Source of the DNA: Nocardia asiatica NBRC 100129
GTDB taxonomy: Bacteria; Actinomycetota; Actinomycetes; Mycobacteriales; Mycobacteriaceae
Direction: 5' to 3'
Assembly (NCBI RefSeq): GCF_000308415.1
Contig: NZ_BAFS01000082.1
Span: 1 to 44,217, forward strand
Length of the DNA: 44,217 nt
Both the position numbers and the translations under genes were made by a program. The stretch's first letter is position 1. Each line of letters opens with the position of its first letter. Shown piece after piece: positions 15,094 to 24,487 of the stretch. Below the pieces are notes generated by a model. That model made no database searches. It saw nothing but the letters and a program-made list of their open reading frames with translations, and had not been told where the DNA came from.

Positions 15094-17799
15094 TCACGCC
15101 GACAGGTCGGTGGAACTCGGCAGGTCGGTGGCATCCGGTGGGTCGGTGGCTTCCGGCTGATCGGTCGATTCCGCGCGCGCCATCTTCACCAGTGCCGCGT
15201 GCAGTTCCTTCGCCGACGCACCCGCGCGATCCCCCCGCAGGACCACCTCGGTGAAGCCCTCCACCAGAGCACGGCCGGGGTCCAGCAGACCGGCGCCACT
15301 GCCGCCGCGGAGAAGGGACTCGTTGATCAACGTCCGCAACGCTTCTTGGCGAGCCCGGAAACCGCCCGCGACGTCCAAAGCCCGCGCGAATTCGCGGACG
15401 ACCGTCGTATACACCGGCCGCTCGACGGGCCCGCGCCTGCGAAAGATTCGTCGCGTCTGCTGTTCGGCCACCGCACCTGACGGATGCGGGGCAGGTTTGG
15501 CCAGGACGAGCCAAACCTCGGGCGAGTCTTCCGTCACCGTTGTGGGATTCGGCCTCGGACGTGATTCCGGATCGTCGGTGAGTTCCACGCCCCGCAGCGG
15601 AATCGGGTATTTCGCCAGCAGCTCATCGATGGCGGAAACGATCTCACGGACCGCCTGCACGTCGATATCCGTGGCACCGAACCCGACGATCTTCACGCCG
15701 TGCCGCTGCGACAACTCCTGGGCGATCCGGCTCACCTCGGAAGCGTTGGTGGTGCCGGTCTGCGGTGTTTGCGGGGGGCGGTGCCCGGTGTCCCCGCGTT
15801 CGCCGCGTGCGGGGGCAGGTCGATGCCCGGGTGCGGAGTCGTGGGCGCGGTCGCGCGGCGCGGCGGTGGCCTGCCGATCCGATGGCCGGGCGGCTGGGTC
15901 AGCGGTCCGCCGCACAGGAGCCCGGTGGTCCAGGGGATCGCCTTGGGCGACGGGATCGGTCCGCGGGGTGGGCGTGAACAAGCCTGTGCCGCTGGTCTGT
16001 GGGTGCGGTCGGCGATCGTTCCCGTGGGCTTCGGCGGTGTCCTTCGAATCCGCGATGGACGGGGTGGCGTCCCTGCGGTGCGAGATGCCGATCCAGGGAG
16101 AGGAAGCCGAGCCGGTGACGGTGTCGCTCGGGACGGGGTCGGTGGCGTGCTCGATGTGTCCGGGATCGTCTCGAGTCGCGGAGTGCTCGTTCGAGGCGAG
16201 CCGGCTCGGGGCTTCGGACCGTGGGCCGAGCGCGGGGCCGTCGGCGGAATCGCCCTGCTGGATGGGCGAGTTCATCGGCTGCTCGGCTGCGGAAGGGCGC
16301 GGGTGGTCGGTCTGCTGGACGGCGGCTGTGCCTTCGACGAGGGCGGAGTCTTGGAGTGTTTCGGGCTCGCGAACGGGTGCGGTGCCCCACGGGGTGGCGG
16401 ACCCGGTAGGTGCGGGATCGGCCCGCTGGGCGGCGGCTGGGTGGGCGGTCTTCCCGTCGGCTGCGCTGTCGTCAGCGGCCTCGAGCTGCTGGCTGAGTGC
16501 CGAATCGCCCATGCCGGGCTGCTGGGTGGATGCCGGACGCCATGAGGCGGCGGATTCGGGGGATCGCGGAACGGTTCGCTGGACCGATGCGAGGCAGTTC
16601 GCGAGGTCGAGCGGTGAGATGAGTTCGGGGCGGTGACTGTTACCGACTCGTGGTGGGGAGCCGGCTGGTCGGGGGCTTGCGGGATTCGCGGCGTCGGATG
16701 GCTCTAGGGCGACTGGTTCGGCGACGGTGTCGATCGGGGGGACGGGCTCGGCTTCCTGCGCGATGGCGATTTCCGGGACGGATGAGGAGTCGTCCGCGGT
16801 ATCGAGTTGTCCCGTGTTCGCCTGAGGGACACCAGCCCTGGCGTCGTTTAGCCGCAGGTGCTCGGTGTCGGCTGGTGGTGCGGAGGCGTGTTCGGTCTCC
16901 TGGACGGGCCGGATACCGCCTTCCTCGACGGGCACGGCGGTGTTCCGCTGAACGGGGAGCAAGCCGTGGGTAGTCGGAGGGACCGGCTCCGAAGGGGGAG
17001 CGGTGTCGGCTTTCGCATGGGAATCCTCGCGGTGTGGGATAGGCGCCGCGCCGGTACGCCGGATCGGTGAAGAGTCCGCGACGACATCGATCGGTCGGAT
17101 GGCCGCAGCGTCGGCCCGCAGGGCGGGCGCGGGCTCGTCCGCGCGCTCAGACCTTCGGATCGGCGGCGCGTCGGCTGTGACGGCGACCTGTGGAGTGGAC
17201 GGGGAGTCGTCATCGGTTCGCCGGACGGAGCCGGAGTCGTCAGCGCCGGTCCGCCCACCGCTGAACCCGAAATCCGAGTGTCGCGGCACGGCCGGTTGCC
17301 GTGCGGGCGGTGACAGTTCGGCTATCGGGACGCCTGTCACGCGTGGCGCGGCCACTCGAACCGGCGCGCTGGGCACGCTCGGGCACGGCCTGACCACGCG
17401 TCTGGACCAAGGCGTCGCCGGAGGTCTACGCGACCACGGGGTGGGCATCGCCACGCGCCCGGACTCGGCCATCGATGCGGCCGTGCGCTCGTGGGCGGCT
17501 GCGGTATCGGTTCGGGCGGGAACGAGCGCTTCGGCTGCGTGTTCGTGGGTGGCTGCGGTGTCGGTTGGGGCGGGAACGAGCGCTTCGGCCGTGTGTTCGT
17601 GGGTGGCTGCCGCGTCGGTTCGCGCGGGAACAAGCGATTCGTCGCGCTGTTCGCGACGGTCGCCGCCGACTTTCGCCTCGGCGGACGCGATGGTCGCCTT
17701 CAACTCGCCGACCGTGCGCGCGGCCTCCGCGATGAGCCGCTCCAACGTCGACACCATCGCGTGCAGTTCGGCCGTGTCGATCCGCGACGGCTGACTCAC
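15094..17799 (-). CDS. 901-residue low-complexity protein with degenerate metallopeptidase-like C-terminus
   Basis: No function recognised. Residues 8-45 form a short coiled coil ([29 protein letters not shown]). Residues 56-109 are three 18-residue tandem repeats (LVPARTDxAATHEHxAEA). Residues about 110-670 are Pro/Ser/Thr/Asp-rich with scattered PIRR and VRRT motifs, likely disordered. Residues about 685-885 are folded: [20 protein letters not shown], then [20 protein letters not shown], then [22 protein letters not shown], then [15 protein letters not shown]. This resembles zinc-peptidase-fold domains of actinobacterial toxins, where the helix reads HEFGHALD. Here both His are Arg (R802, R806). 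GTG 17799 has GGGAGA upstream. No signal peptide is seen. It is convergent with dgt. Confidence 0.75.
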   Translation of the reverse strand: MSQPSRIDTAELHAMVSTLERLIAEAARTVGELKATIASAEAKVGGDRREQRDESLVPARTDAAATHEHTAEALVPAPTDTAATHEHAAEALVPARTDTAAAHERTAASMAESGRVAMPTPWSRRPPATPWSRRVVRPCPSVPSAPVRVAAPRVTGVPIAELSPPARQPAVPRHSDFGFSGGRTGADDSGSVRRTDDDSPSTPQVAVTADAPPIRRSERADEPAPALRADAAAIRPIDVVADSSPIRRTGAAPIPHREDSHAKADTAPPSEPVPPTTHGLLPVQRNTAVPVEEGGIRPVQETEHASAPPADTEHLRLNDARAGVPQANTGQLDTADDSSSVPEIAIAQEAEPVPPIDTVAEPVALEPSDAANPASPRPAGSPPRVGNSHRPELISPLDLANCLASVQRTVPRSPESAASWRPASTQQPGMGDSALSQQLEAADDSAADGKTAHPAAAQRADPAPTGSATPWGTAPVREPETLQDSALVEGTAAVQQTDHPRPSAAEQPMNSPIQQGDSADGPALGPRSEAPSRLASNEHSATRDDPGHIEHATDPVPSDTVTGSASSPWIGISHRRDATPSIADSKDTAEAHGNDRRPHPQTSGTGLFTPTPRTDPVAQGDPLDHRAPVRRTADPAARPSDRQATAAPRDRAHDSAPGHRPAPARGERGDTGHRPPQTPQTGTTNASEVSRIAQELSQRHGVKIVGFGATDIDVQAVREIVSAIDELLAKYPIPLRGVELTDDPESRPRPNPTTVTEDSPEVWLVLAKPAPHPSGAVAEQQTRRIFRRRGPVERPVYTTVVREFARALDVAGGFRARQEALRTLINESLLRGGSGAGLLDPGRALVEGFTEVVLRGDRAGASAKELHAALVKMARAESTDQPEATDPPDATDLPSSTDLSA
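17473..17634 (-). repeat. Three 54-bp coding tandem repeats
   Basis: Each unit encodes 18 residues of the pattern [18 protein letters not shown], with few substitutions between copies. They lie at residues 56-109 of the 901-residue protein. Confidence 0.85.
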
Positions 17800-18172
17800 G
17801 ATGTCTCCCGCTTGTCCTCATCAGGTCTTGCCGCGGTGCACTGGCCTGTGCCGACATTCTGATCTCGCATCGCCGAAAGCAGACTGTGGTGTCGGCTATT
17901 GTCACTCAGATCCGCGCGACCTCTCGGGGTTGGGAAGGCGGAGGGCCAGCCGCGACCGGCGGGCAGCTATCGGATCGCAACATGCGCCGATCCTGGTCGC
18001 CAGGGTGCAACGGTGGCGGGTCTGTCCGGTCACGAAGTGGCCTCGTCCGCTGTACCGAGCGGTCCCGAAGTCGCGTTATCACCTGGCAGACGGACCATGC
18101 GATGGCATCGTTTACGAAATGCCTTGCGCGACAACAACATCCTCATCTTGCCTGGTTGGCTACCATGGAAGG
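17800..18172. other. Divergent intergenic region, no gene seen
   Basis: A 373-base gap between the 901-residue protein and the FIST gene. It holds the ribosome site of the former (GGGAGA near 17803) and the leaderless promoter of the latter. Open frames across it show no start context or recognisable protein. I see no RNA gene. Confidence 0.5.
18161..18166 (+). promoter_or_regulatory. -10 element of a leaderless FIST-gene promoter
   Basis: TACCAT lies six bases before the GTG at 18173 and rules out the upstream extension of the reading frame. Confidence 0.55.
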
Positions 18173-19327
18173 GTGCGGATCGGAGTAGGGCTCTCCACCG
18201 CCCTCGGCGCGCGGCAGGCCGGCATGGAGGCCACAGCGATCGCCCGTGAGCAACTCGCGGGCGAAGCACCGTCGCTGGCCGTGCTGCTCGCCTCCCGCGC
18301 GCATACCGACGAGGCCGTGGAGGTGCTGTCCGGCGTTCACCGGACGGTCCGGGTGCCCGCGCTGGTCGGGTGCGTGGCGCAGGCGATCGTCGCGGGCCGC
18401 CGCGAGATCGAGGACGAGCCCGCCGTGACGGTATGGCTGGCCTCCGGCCTGCCCGCTGCTGAGACCTTCCAGCTGGACTTCCTCCGGACGGCGAGCGGCG
18501 GACTGCTCGCGGGTTACCGCTTCGACAAGGCCGCGCGCGACTTCCACTTGCTGCTGCCCGACCCGTATTCGTTCCCGGCCGACTTGCTGCTCGAGTACGT
18601 CAACACCGATCTGCCCGGCACCGTCGTGATGGGCGGGTTGGTGAGCGGCGGCCGCGGCCCGGAAGGCAGCCGATTGTTCCGCGACCACGCCGTGGTGACC
18701 TCCGGTGCGGTCGGCGTGCGTCTTCCGGGTCTGCACAACGTGCCGATCGTCTCGCAGGGCTGCCGCCCGATCGGCTATCCCTACACCATCACCGGCGCGG
18801 ACGGCACCGTCATCACCGGGCTCGGTGGGCAGCCGCCGATCGAGCGGTTGCGCGAGATAGTCGCCGTACTGCCGCCCGACCAGCAGGAACAACTCGCCCG
18901 CGGCCTGCAGATCGGCTTCGTGGTGGACGAGCACCTGGCCGAGCCCGGCCAAGGCGATTTCCTGGTCCGCGGCCTGCTCGGCGCCGATCCGAACAGTGGC
19001 GCGATCGAGGTCGGCGAGGTGGTCGAAGTCGGCACGACCGTGCAGTTCCAGGTCCGTGACGCGGTCGGAGCAGACCAGGACCTGCGCGCCGCCCTCGCGC
19101 GGGCACGCACGCACCTTTCCGGCCGCCCGGCCGGTGCGCTGCTGTTCACCTGCAACGGACGCGGCCGCCGGATGTTCGGGGTGGCCGATCACGACGCCAC
19201 GACGATCGAGGACTTGCTCGACGGCATCCCGCTCGCGGGCTTCTTCGCCGCGGGCGAGATCGGGCCCATCGCGGGCCGCAACGCGCTGCACGGCTTCACC
19301 GCGTCGATGGCGCTGTTCCTCGAATGA
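18173..19327 (+). CDS. FIST N / FIST C domain protein
   Basis: A 384-residue protein with FIST-N (residues about 30-210, containing [17 protein letters not shown] and VMGGLVSGG) and FIST-C (about 220-375, containing the block [15 protein letters not shown] and the ending [27 protein letters not shown]). FIST domains sense or bind small ligands, possibly amino acids, and are usually joined to signalling modules. Here the protein stands alone, so the output is not obvious. The GTG at 18173 is set by TACCAT six bases before it. Its stop overlaps the start of the Mut7-C gene (ATGA), indicating a coupled pair. Confidence 0.9.
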   Translation: MRIGVGLSTALGARQAGMEATAIAREQLAGEAPSLAVLLASRAHTDEAVEVLSGVHRTVRVPALVGCVAQAIVAGRREIEDEPAVTVWLASGLPAAETFQLDFLRTASGGLLAGYRFDKAARDFHLLLPDPYSFPADLLLEYVNTDLPGTVVMGGLVSGGRGPEGSRLFRDHAVVTSGAVGVRLPGLHNVPIVSQGCRPIGYPYTITGADGTVITGLGGQPPIERLREIVAVLPPDQQEQLARGLQIGFVVDEHLAEPGQGDFLVRGLLGADPNSGAIEVGEVVEVGTTVQFQVRDAVGADQDLRAALARARTHLSGRPAGALLFTCNGRGRRMFGVADHDATTIEDLLDGIPLAGFFAAGEIGPIAGRNALHGFTASMALFLE

Positions 19328-20073
19328 GCGTCGAGCTGAGGGTCTACGCCGAGCTGAACGATTTCCTGCGGCCCGACGAGCGGTACACCGCCCTGCGGCG
19401 GCCGTTCCGCCCGCACCAGACCGTCAAGGACGTCATCGAGGCCACCGGCATCCCGCACACGGAGGTCGACCTGGTCCTGGTCGACGGGCAGCTGGTGGAC
19501 TTCGACCACCAGCCACGCACCGGCGGGCGGATCACCGCGTATCCGGTGTTCGAGACACTCGACATCGGCGGGGTGACCAAGGTCCGCCCGCACCCGTTGC
19601 GCACGCCCCGGTTCCTCGCGGACGTGAATCTCGGCGGTCTCGCCAGGCTGATGCGGCTGATGGGCCTCGACGTGCACTGCCGGTGGGACGCCGAGGACGC
19701 CGAACTGGCGGAGGTGTCGGCGGCCGAGCATCGGATTCTGCTCACCCGGGATCGCGGATTGCTGAAGCGCCGGAACGTCACCCATGGCGTATACATCCGG
19801 TCCGACCAGCCGGTGGAGCAGGTCGTGGAGGTGATCCGGCGACTCGACCTCCTCGCGCGCCTCGCGCCGTTCACCCGCTGCCTGCGCTGTGGCGGCGCCG
19901 TCGCCGAAGTCGCCAAAGCCGAGGTCGAGGATCGGCTGGAACCGCTCACCCGGCGTTACTACGACGCGTTCCGGCAGTGCCGTGAGTGCGGCCGCGTCTA
20001 CTGGCAGGGTTCGCACCAGGCCCGGCTGTCCGAGACGGTCGCGGCGATCCTCGCGAAGCTGGACCGGCCCTGA
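19324..20073 (+). CDS. Ubiquitin-like + Mut7-C (PIN-like RNase) protein
   Basis: A 249-residue two-domain protein. Residues about 1-85 are a beta-grasp, ubiquitin/ThiS-like domain ([15 protein letters not shown] ... [28 protein letters not shown]). Residues about 95-185 are the Mut7-C PIN fold with [20 protein letters not shown] and [14 protein letters not shown], which carry the expected acidic residues. The C-terminus is a zinc ribbon (CLRC ... CREC). Comparative genomics predicts an RNase activity for Mut7-C and describes this fusion in actinobacteria; the substrate is not known. It overlaps the FIST gene by four bases, so the two products probably act in one process. Confidence 0.88.
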   Translation: MSVELRVYAELNDFLRPDERYTALRRPFRPHQTVKDVIEATGIPHTEVDLVLVDGQLVDFDHQPRTGGRITAYPVFETLDIGGVTKVRPHPLRTPRFLADVNLGGLARLMRLMGLDVHCRWDAEDAELAEVSAAEHRILLTRDRGLLKRRNVTHGVYIRSDQPVEQVVEVIRRLDLLARLAPFTRCLRCGGAVAEVAKAEVEDRLEPLTRRYYDAFRQCRECGRVYWQGSHQARLSETVAAILAKLDRP

Positions 20074-20170
20074 TCGATCGGGCGAGCGGTTCCTGGCCAC
20101 GCCGGTCGAGGGCCGGTTCGGCCGGACGCGCTGTGCGGAGCCGCCCGGGCGCGTCGGCCCCGCGTTCGCC

Positions 20171-20176
20171 TAGACT
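20171..20176 (+). promoter_or_regulatory. -10 element of a leaderless dnaG promoter
   Basis: TAGACT, identical to the recO hexamer, lies seven bases before the dnaG GTG. There is no Shine-Dalgarno. Confidence 0.6.
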
Positions 20177-20183
20177 CACTGCC

Positions 20184-22103
20184 GTGGCCGGACGACTTCC
20201 AGATCGCGATATCGCGGCAATACGCGAACGCGTCCGGATCGAAGACGTGGTGGGCGAGTACGTCGCCCTCAAGCGCGCCGGAGCCGACTCCATGAAGGGC
20301 CTGTGCCCGTTCCATGACGAGAAGTCGCCGTCGTTCCACGTGCGGCCCAATCACGGCCTGTTCCACTGCTTCGGCTGCGGCGAGGGCGGCGATGTGTTCG
20401 CCTTCCTGCAGAAGATCGAGCACGTCGGGTTCGTCGAGTCGGTCGAGCAGCTCGCCGACCGGATCGGGTACCAGATCAACTACGAGGGTGGCGGCACCTC
20501 GGTGCAGCGCGACCGCGGCACCCGGTCCCGGCTGGTCGCGGCGAACGCGGCCGCGCACGAGTTCTACATGGCCCAGCTGCGCGAGCCGGAAGCCGAGACC
20601 GCGCGCAAGTATCTCACCGAGCGCAATTTCGACGCGGCGGCCGCGCACCATTTCGGCTGCGGCTACGCCCCCGCCGGTTGGGACAAACTCACCAAGCACC
20701 TGCTTCGTAAGGGGTTCGACTTCAAGGAGCTGGAGGCGGCCGGGCTGTCCCGGCAGGGGCAGCGCGGCCCGATCGACCGCTTCCACCGGCGGCTGCTGTG
20801 GCCGATCCGCAACCTCTCCGGCGACGTCATCGGCTTCGGCGCCCGCAAGCTCTTCGACGACGACACCATGCCCGGCAAGTACATCAACACGCCGGAAACC
20901 CTGCTGTACAAGAAATCTCAGGTGCTGTTCGGCCTCGACCACGCCAAGCGTGAGATCGCCAAGGGCCACCAGGCGGTCGTGGTCGAGGGCTACACCGACG
21001 TCATGGCGATGCACCTGGCCGGGGTGAAGACCGCCGTCGCCTCGTGCGGCACCGCCTTCGGTGACGAGCACCTCGCCCTGCTGCGCCGCCTGATGATGGA
21101 CGACAACTTCTGGCGCGGGGAGATCATCTACACCTTCGACGGCGACGCCGCGGGCCAGGCAGCGGCTCTGAAAGCGTTCTCCGGCGATCAGAAGCTGGCC
21201 GGCCAGACCTACATCGCGATCGCTCCGGACGGGCAGGACCCGTGCGAACTGCGGCAGCACTCCGGTGACGCGGCCGTGCGCGACCTGGTCGCCCGCCGAA
21301 CCCCGCTGTACGAGTTCGTGATTCGCGGCCTGCTCGCCGACCACAATCTGGACACTGCCGAGGGGCAGGTGGAGGCGTTGCGCCGCGCGGTGCCGGTGGT
21401 CGCCCAGATCAAGGACAACGCCCTGCGCAAGGCCTACGCCACCAAACTGGCCGGCTGGGTCGGCTGGGACGACATCCAGACGGTGGTGCGCCGGGTCGGC
21501 GAGGAAGCCAAGCGGCACCGCAGCGGTGGCGGCCGCCCGGGTGTCCCGCCTCCGGCCGCGCAGCGTGACGTGGTCGCCGAACACCCTGCGGCACGGCCGA
21601 ATCCGAACGATCCCACGCTCCTGCCGCAACGTCAGACGCTGGCCGCCGCGCTCCAATACCCGGCGATGGCGGGGGCGGGTTTCGACGCGCTCGAGGCCGA
21701 AGCCTTCACCCACCCCGCCTACGCTGTCCTGCGCACGCTGATCGCGGAGGCGGGCGGTACGGCGGCCGGGCTGGGCGGCGCCGAGTGGGTCAACGCCGTC
21801 GCGGACCGCACCGACGACCTGACCGTGCGCGCCATGCTGTCGGAACTGGCCAACGAGCCGCTACCGGTGAAAACGGAGGCCGATATCCCGCGCTTCGTCG
21901 CCGGTGTGCTGGCACGCACCCAGGAGGCCTGGGTGGGCAGGCAGATCGCCGAACTCAAGTCCAAGCTCCAGCGGGTCTCCTCGACCGAACAGCCGGACGC
22001 CTACTTCGCCCTCTTCGGCGACCTCGTGGCCCTGGAGCAGTACCGCAAGAGCCTGCTCACCCAGGCGATGGGCAACCACGGGGACTTCGCCACCGGGGCC
22101 TAG
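20184..22103 (+). CDS. dnaG: DNA primase
   Basis: Synthesises RNA primers at the replication fork together with DnaB helicase. The 639-residue product has the N-terminal zinc ribbon (CPFH ... CFGC, residues about 40-65) and the RNA polymerase core with GFGARKLFDD. The Toprim motifs are VVVEGYTDVMAMH and TFDGDAAGQAA. A Pro-rich linker and a C-terminal helicase-binding domain follow. GTG 20184 gives the product MAGRLPDRDIAAIRERVRIEDVV, in line with relatives. Longer in-frame extensions would overlap the Mut7-C gene. Confidence 0.97.
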   Translation: MAGRLPDRDIAAIRERVRIEDVVGEYVALKRAGADSMKGLCPFHDEKSPSFHVRPNHGLFHCFGCGEGGDVFAFLQKIEHVGFVESVEQLADRIGYQINYEGGGTSVQRDRGTRSRLVAANAAAHEFYMAQLREPEAETARKYLTERNFDAAAAHHFGCGYAPAGWDKLTKHLLRKGFDFKELEAAGLSRQGQRGPIDRFHRRLLWPIRNLSGDVIGFGARKLFDDDTMPGKYINTPETLLYKKSQVLFGLDHAKREIAKGHQAVVVEGYTDVMAMHLAGVKTAVASCGTAFGDEHLALLRRLMMDDNFWRGEIIYTFDGDAAGQAAALKAFSGDQKLAGQTYIAIAPDGQDPCELRQHSGDAAVRDLVARRTPLYEFVIRGLLADHNLDTAEGQVEALRRAVPVVAQIKDNALRKAYATKLAGWVGWDDIQTVVRRVGEEAKRHRSGGGRPGVPPPAAQRDVVAEHPAARPNPNDPTLLPQRQTLAAALQYPAMAGAGFDALEAEAFTHPAYAVLRTLIAEAGGTAAGLGGAEWVNAVADRTDDLTVRAMLSELANEPLPVKTEADIPRFVAGVLARTQEAWVGRQIAELKSKLQRVSSTEQPDAYFALFGDLVALEQYRKSLLTQAMGNHGDFATGA

Positions 22104-22123
22104 GACCCCTACTTCCTCGGCGT

Positions 22124-22159
22124 GATTCCTCGCACATTGCTCCAGGCGTGCGAGGAATC
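22124..22159. terminator. Bidirectional terminator after dnaG
   Basis: A perfect 12-bp inverted repeat (GATTCCTCGCAC / GTGCGAGGAATC) with a 12-base loop, between the convergent dnaG and YtxH-like genes. Confidence 0.7.
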
Positions 22160-22184
22160 CGCTCGTCGGGCGGAAAGCTCCAGG

Positions 22185-22430
22185 TCAGCGGCGGAGCTGG
22201 TCGTGCGGGACCAAGACGGTGGTCCGCTCGTCCAGCGGCTCCATGGGCTCGAGGCGGGGGCGGGTACTGAGCTTGTCCGCCAGTTTCTGCCTGCCGACGA
22301 GCACGAGCTTGCGGGTCACCGGGCTCTCGGTCAGCGCGCGGGTCGCGGCGCTGATCTGTTCGTAGCGAGCCCGCCCGGCCTTGCTACCGAGTACGTACCC
22401 GGCCGCCACGCCGATGATCAACCGCAGCAT
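22185..22430 (-). CDS. Small YtxH-like membrane-associated protein
   Basis: An 81-residue protein. The N-terminus is a short hydrophobic, Gly-containing segment (MLRLIIGVAAGYVLGSKAGRARYEQI) typical of YtxH-like proteins, followed by a basic, helical tail. It occupies the place of Rv2342 beside dnaG and tRNA-Asn in M. tuberculosis, which supports it being real despite its size. Function is unknown. The ATG at 22430 has GAGGAGCAC upstream on the minus strand. Confidence 0.8.
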   Translation of the reverse strand: MLRLIIGVAAGYVLGSKAGRARYEQISAATRALTESPVTRKLVLVGRQKLADKLSTRPRLEPMEPLDERTTVLVPHDQLRR

Positions 22431-22632
22431 CTCGATGTGCTCCTCCCAGTTGCCAGTTCGCCGCCCCCATCCTGCCCGAAGCCCCTCCCGCCTGTCGATC
22501 CGGATCCCCCCAGCCCCGACCTCGTCCCCCGGGACAACTCAGCAGGTAGCGCCACGATTTGGGCTCCCGCCCAGCGATACGCTAGAGTTTCTCCTCGGCC
22601 CGCCCGATACCAACCGGACGAGCCAAGGGCAA

Positions 22633-22705
22633 TCCCCTATAGCTCAATTGGCAGAGCAGCCGACTGTTAATCGGCAGGTTTCTGGTTCGAGTCCAGATGG
22701 GGGAG
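22633..22705 (+). tRNA. asnT: tRNA-Asn (GTT)
   Basis: A 73-base cloverleaf. The acceptor arm is TCCCCTA / TGGGGGA with discriminator G. The D-arm is GCTCAATTGGCAGAGC. The anticodon stem is GCCGA/TCGGC with loop CTGTTAA, anticodon GTT at 22666-22668. The T-arm is TCTGG TTCGAGT CCAGA. CCA is not encoded. It lies downstream of dnaG as in M. tuberculosis and is the likely insertion target of the integrase remnant beside it. Confidence 0.97.
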
Positions 22706-22710
22706 CTGCG

Positions 22711-22744
22711 ACCAGGGCGAACGTATCAGTTCGACCCTGGTTTT
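22711..22744 (+). terminator. tRNA terminator
   Basis: ACCAGGGCGAAC pairs with GTTCGACCCTGGT with a single bulged base and a 6-base loop, followed by TTTT. It begins five bases after the tRNA. Confidence 0.8.
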
Positions 22745-22786
22745 GTCCGTTTCGGGGGGGTCGAACGACACGGAAACGACACGTTT

Positions 22787-23665
22787 TCATCCCGCGAGGC
22801 GTCCCAGGGCTGCGGTGAAGTCGGGTGCTTCGGTCGGTTGGTCGATGTAGTGGCGTTTGGTGACGGAGTCGTTGGCGTGGCCGAGTTGCTGGGCGGCGGC
22901 TTGGGGGCCGTATTGGTCGGCGATGAGGGATGCGACGGTCTTGCGGAAGGTTTTGGGGCTGACCCATGCGAACTTCTCTCCGCGTGCTTGACGCCACAGC
23001 CGGTTGAAATTGTGGGGGTCCCAGATGCCGCCGTCGCGGTTGGGGAAGACGAGGTCCGGTTCGTTCTCGATGGCCTCTGCTTTGACGCGGCGGAGGGTGT
23101 CGACAACGAACTGAGGTAGGACGACGGTCCGGTAGCCGGAGTCGGTCTTGGTCCATTCCTGGCGGATCAGGCCCTTGCCTTTGATGCGGACGATCGTGCC
23201 GGAGAAGATGATTCGCGGCGGCTGGGCGCCCAGATCGACATCACACCAGCGCAGGGCGAGTGCTTCGCCGGGGCGCGGGCCGGTGCCGAGTTCGACGTCG
23301 GCGACATCGAGGACTTGAGGGTTGCGTCTCGGGCCGTAGGTGTAGCTAGGCGCTCCATCGAGGAGCTCCCCGTCCACCCAATCCTGGAGTTGGGTCCGAA
23401 GCTCGGCGAGGGGTCTCCAGGTCGGCCGCGCGCGGCTTCTGGCGCTTGCGGGGCAGATCTGCGATTTCGCGGACGGGGTTGCGGTCGATGGCGTCGTGGT
23501 GGACGGCCATGCTCATCATCTCCGAGAGGATGACCCGCTGTCGGCGCGCCCTCTCGCGGTGGCCGTCGAGCACGATGCGCTTGAGGTGGGCGTCGATGCG
23601 GGAGGTGGTGGCTTCCCACACACGCAGGCTGCCGAGCGCTGATCGGCGAACACTCGTATTGGTGA
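22787..23665 (-). pseudogene. Decayed tyrosine-recombinase (phage/ICE-type) integrase
   Basis: The catalytic half is intact from about 23410 to the stop. It has the Arg box GPRPGEALALRWCDVDL, RIKGKGLIRQEWTKTDSGYRTVVLP, SPKTFRKTVASL, QQLGHANDSVTKRHYIDQ. The upstream part (SLRVWEATTSRIDAHLKRIVLDG ... NPVREIADLPRKRQKPRAADLET) continues in another frame. A four-G run at 23410-23413 carries one extra base; removing it restores the frame into LAELRTQLQDWVDGELLDGA. Beyond about 23665 the N-terminal arm-binding domain is absent. The enzyme lies next to and faces tRNA-Asn, as in integrated elements. A sequencing error could explain the frameshift but not the missing N-terminus. Confidence 0.85.
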
Positions 23666-23746
23666 GCTGGGCAACGTGGAAGTTGACCTGTCCCTTGGGG
23701 GCGACGGCACTCTCGACAACAAGGAAATTCCGTGGAGTAGGAGGCA

Positions 23747-24487
23747 ATGGTGTTGCTGGCTATCAGGGCGTTCGGCCATCTGGCAGGGCTGTCCAGGAAG
23801 GCGTTACTACAGTATGAGGAATTGGGAATATTGCTGCCCGCGCGCGTCGATTCGCATAGCGGCTACCGATGGTATGCGTTGACACAACTGCCACAGGCAC
23901 GCCGCATTGGGCGGCTCCGAAAACTGGGTTTGCCGCTGGCCAGGATCCGCGAGATCGTCGCGCATCCGGATGATCAGCATGTGCTGGCAGCCTGCTGGCA
24001 TGAGCAGGAGCGTGTGTTTGCCGCACAGCGGCGGCTCGCCGAGTTTCTGATAAACCAACTGCCAGGGAAGAAGGCCGATATGCATGGCCTAGTCGACCGA
24101 CTGGCGTTGCCCCGCGATTGGACCACGGCGGACCTCTCCGCGTCGCTTGAACGCGAAATAGACCGCAGTGTTGTATGGCTGCCGCTGCGGGAGCAAATGG
24201 GGGGGTGGTGCCAGTTGGCGTTTGCCCGCCAGCACGATTGGTTGGTGTTCTATCGACACAGTCCAAAACCGATGCTGAATCGCGCTGTAATGGCCCATGC
24301 TGCAGCGCATTTGCTGCTTCACGACGACGGAAGACACTTCACCCCGACGGAGATGGCGACGCTACTGACCGGAATCGATTCCCCCAACGGAATCACTACG
24401 GCCGAGATGCGAAGGTTGTTCGACAGCGCCACAGCCGAACATGCAGAAATCGAGGCCACCATGCTGGCCGACCTGCTCATCGCATGA
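23747..24487 (+). CDS. MerR-type HTH fused to a degenerate ImmA/IrrE-like domain
   Basis: A 246-residue protein. Residues 1-75 are a MerR winged HTH (FGHLAGLSRKALLQYEELGILLPARVDSHSGYRWYALTQL), then a helical linker. From about residue 125 the pattern VVWLPLREQMGGWCQLAFARQHDWLVFYRHS ... LNRAVMAHAAAHLLLHDDGRHF matches the ImmA/IrrE-like peptidase layout common in actinomycete regulators. The HExxH helix, however, reads HAAAH: both zinc-binding His remain and the catalytic Glu is gone. It may bind a ligand or partner rather than cut. The ATG has AGGAGG seven bases upstream. A TTA codon (23804-23806) and lower G+C mark it as accessory. Its stop overlaps the next start (ATGA). Confidence 0.75.
   Translation: MVLLAIRAFGHLAGLSRKALLQYEELGILLPARVDSHSGYRWYALTQLPQARRIGRLRKLGLPLARIREIVAHPDDQHVLAACWHEQERVFAAQRRLAEFLINQLPGKKADMHGLVDRLALPRDWTTADLSASLEREIDRSVVWLPLREQMGGWCQLAFARQHDWLVFYRHSPKPMLNRAVMAHAAAHLLLHDDGRHFTPTEMATLLTGIDSPNGITTAEMRRLFDSATAEHAEIEATMLADLLIA

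Noticed and set aside
15251..16636. Long plus-strand reading frames (up to 461 codons) opposite the 901-residue gene
   Set aside because: They are mirror frames of a high-G+C, low-complexity gene. They have no ribosome site or domain, and the minus-strand frame has a better start, a coiled coil and a folded C-terminus.
17473..17634. CRISPR or non-coding repeat
   Set aside because: The period is 54 bp, in frame with the protein, and units are adjacent with no unique spacers.
19998..21713. 571-codon minus-strand frame over dnaG
   Set aside because: It lies antisense to an unmistakable primase.
22633..22705. A second copy of the tRNA 3' end as right attachment site
   Set aside because: I scanned the accessory region by eye and found no convincing repeat of the T-arm and acceptor sequence. 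I therefore report no attR.
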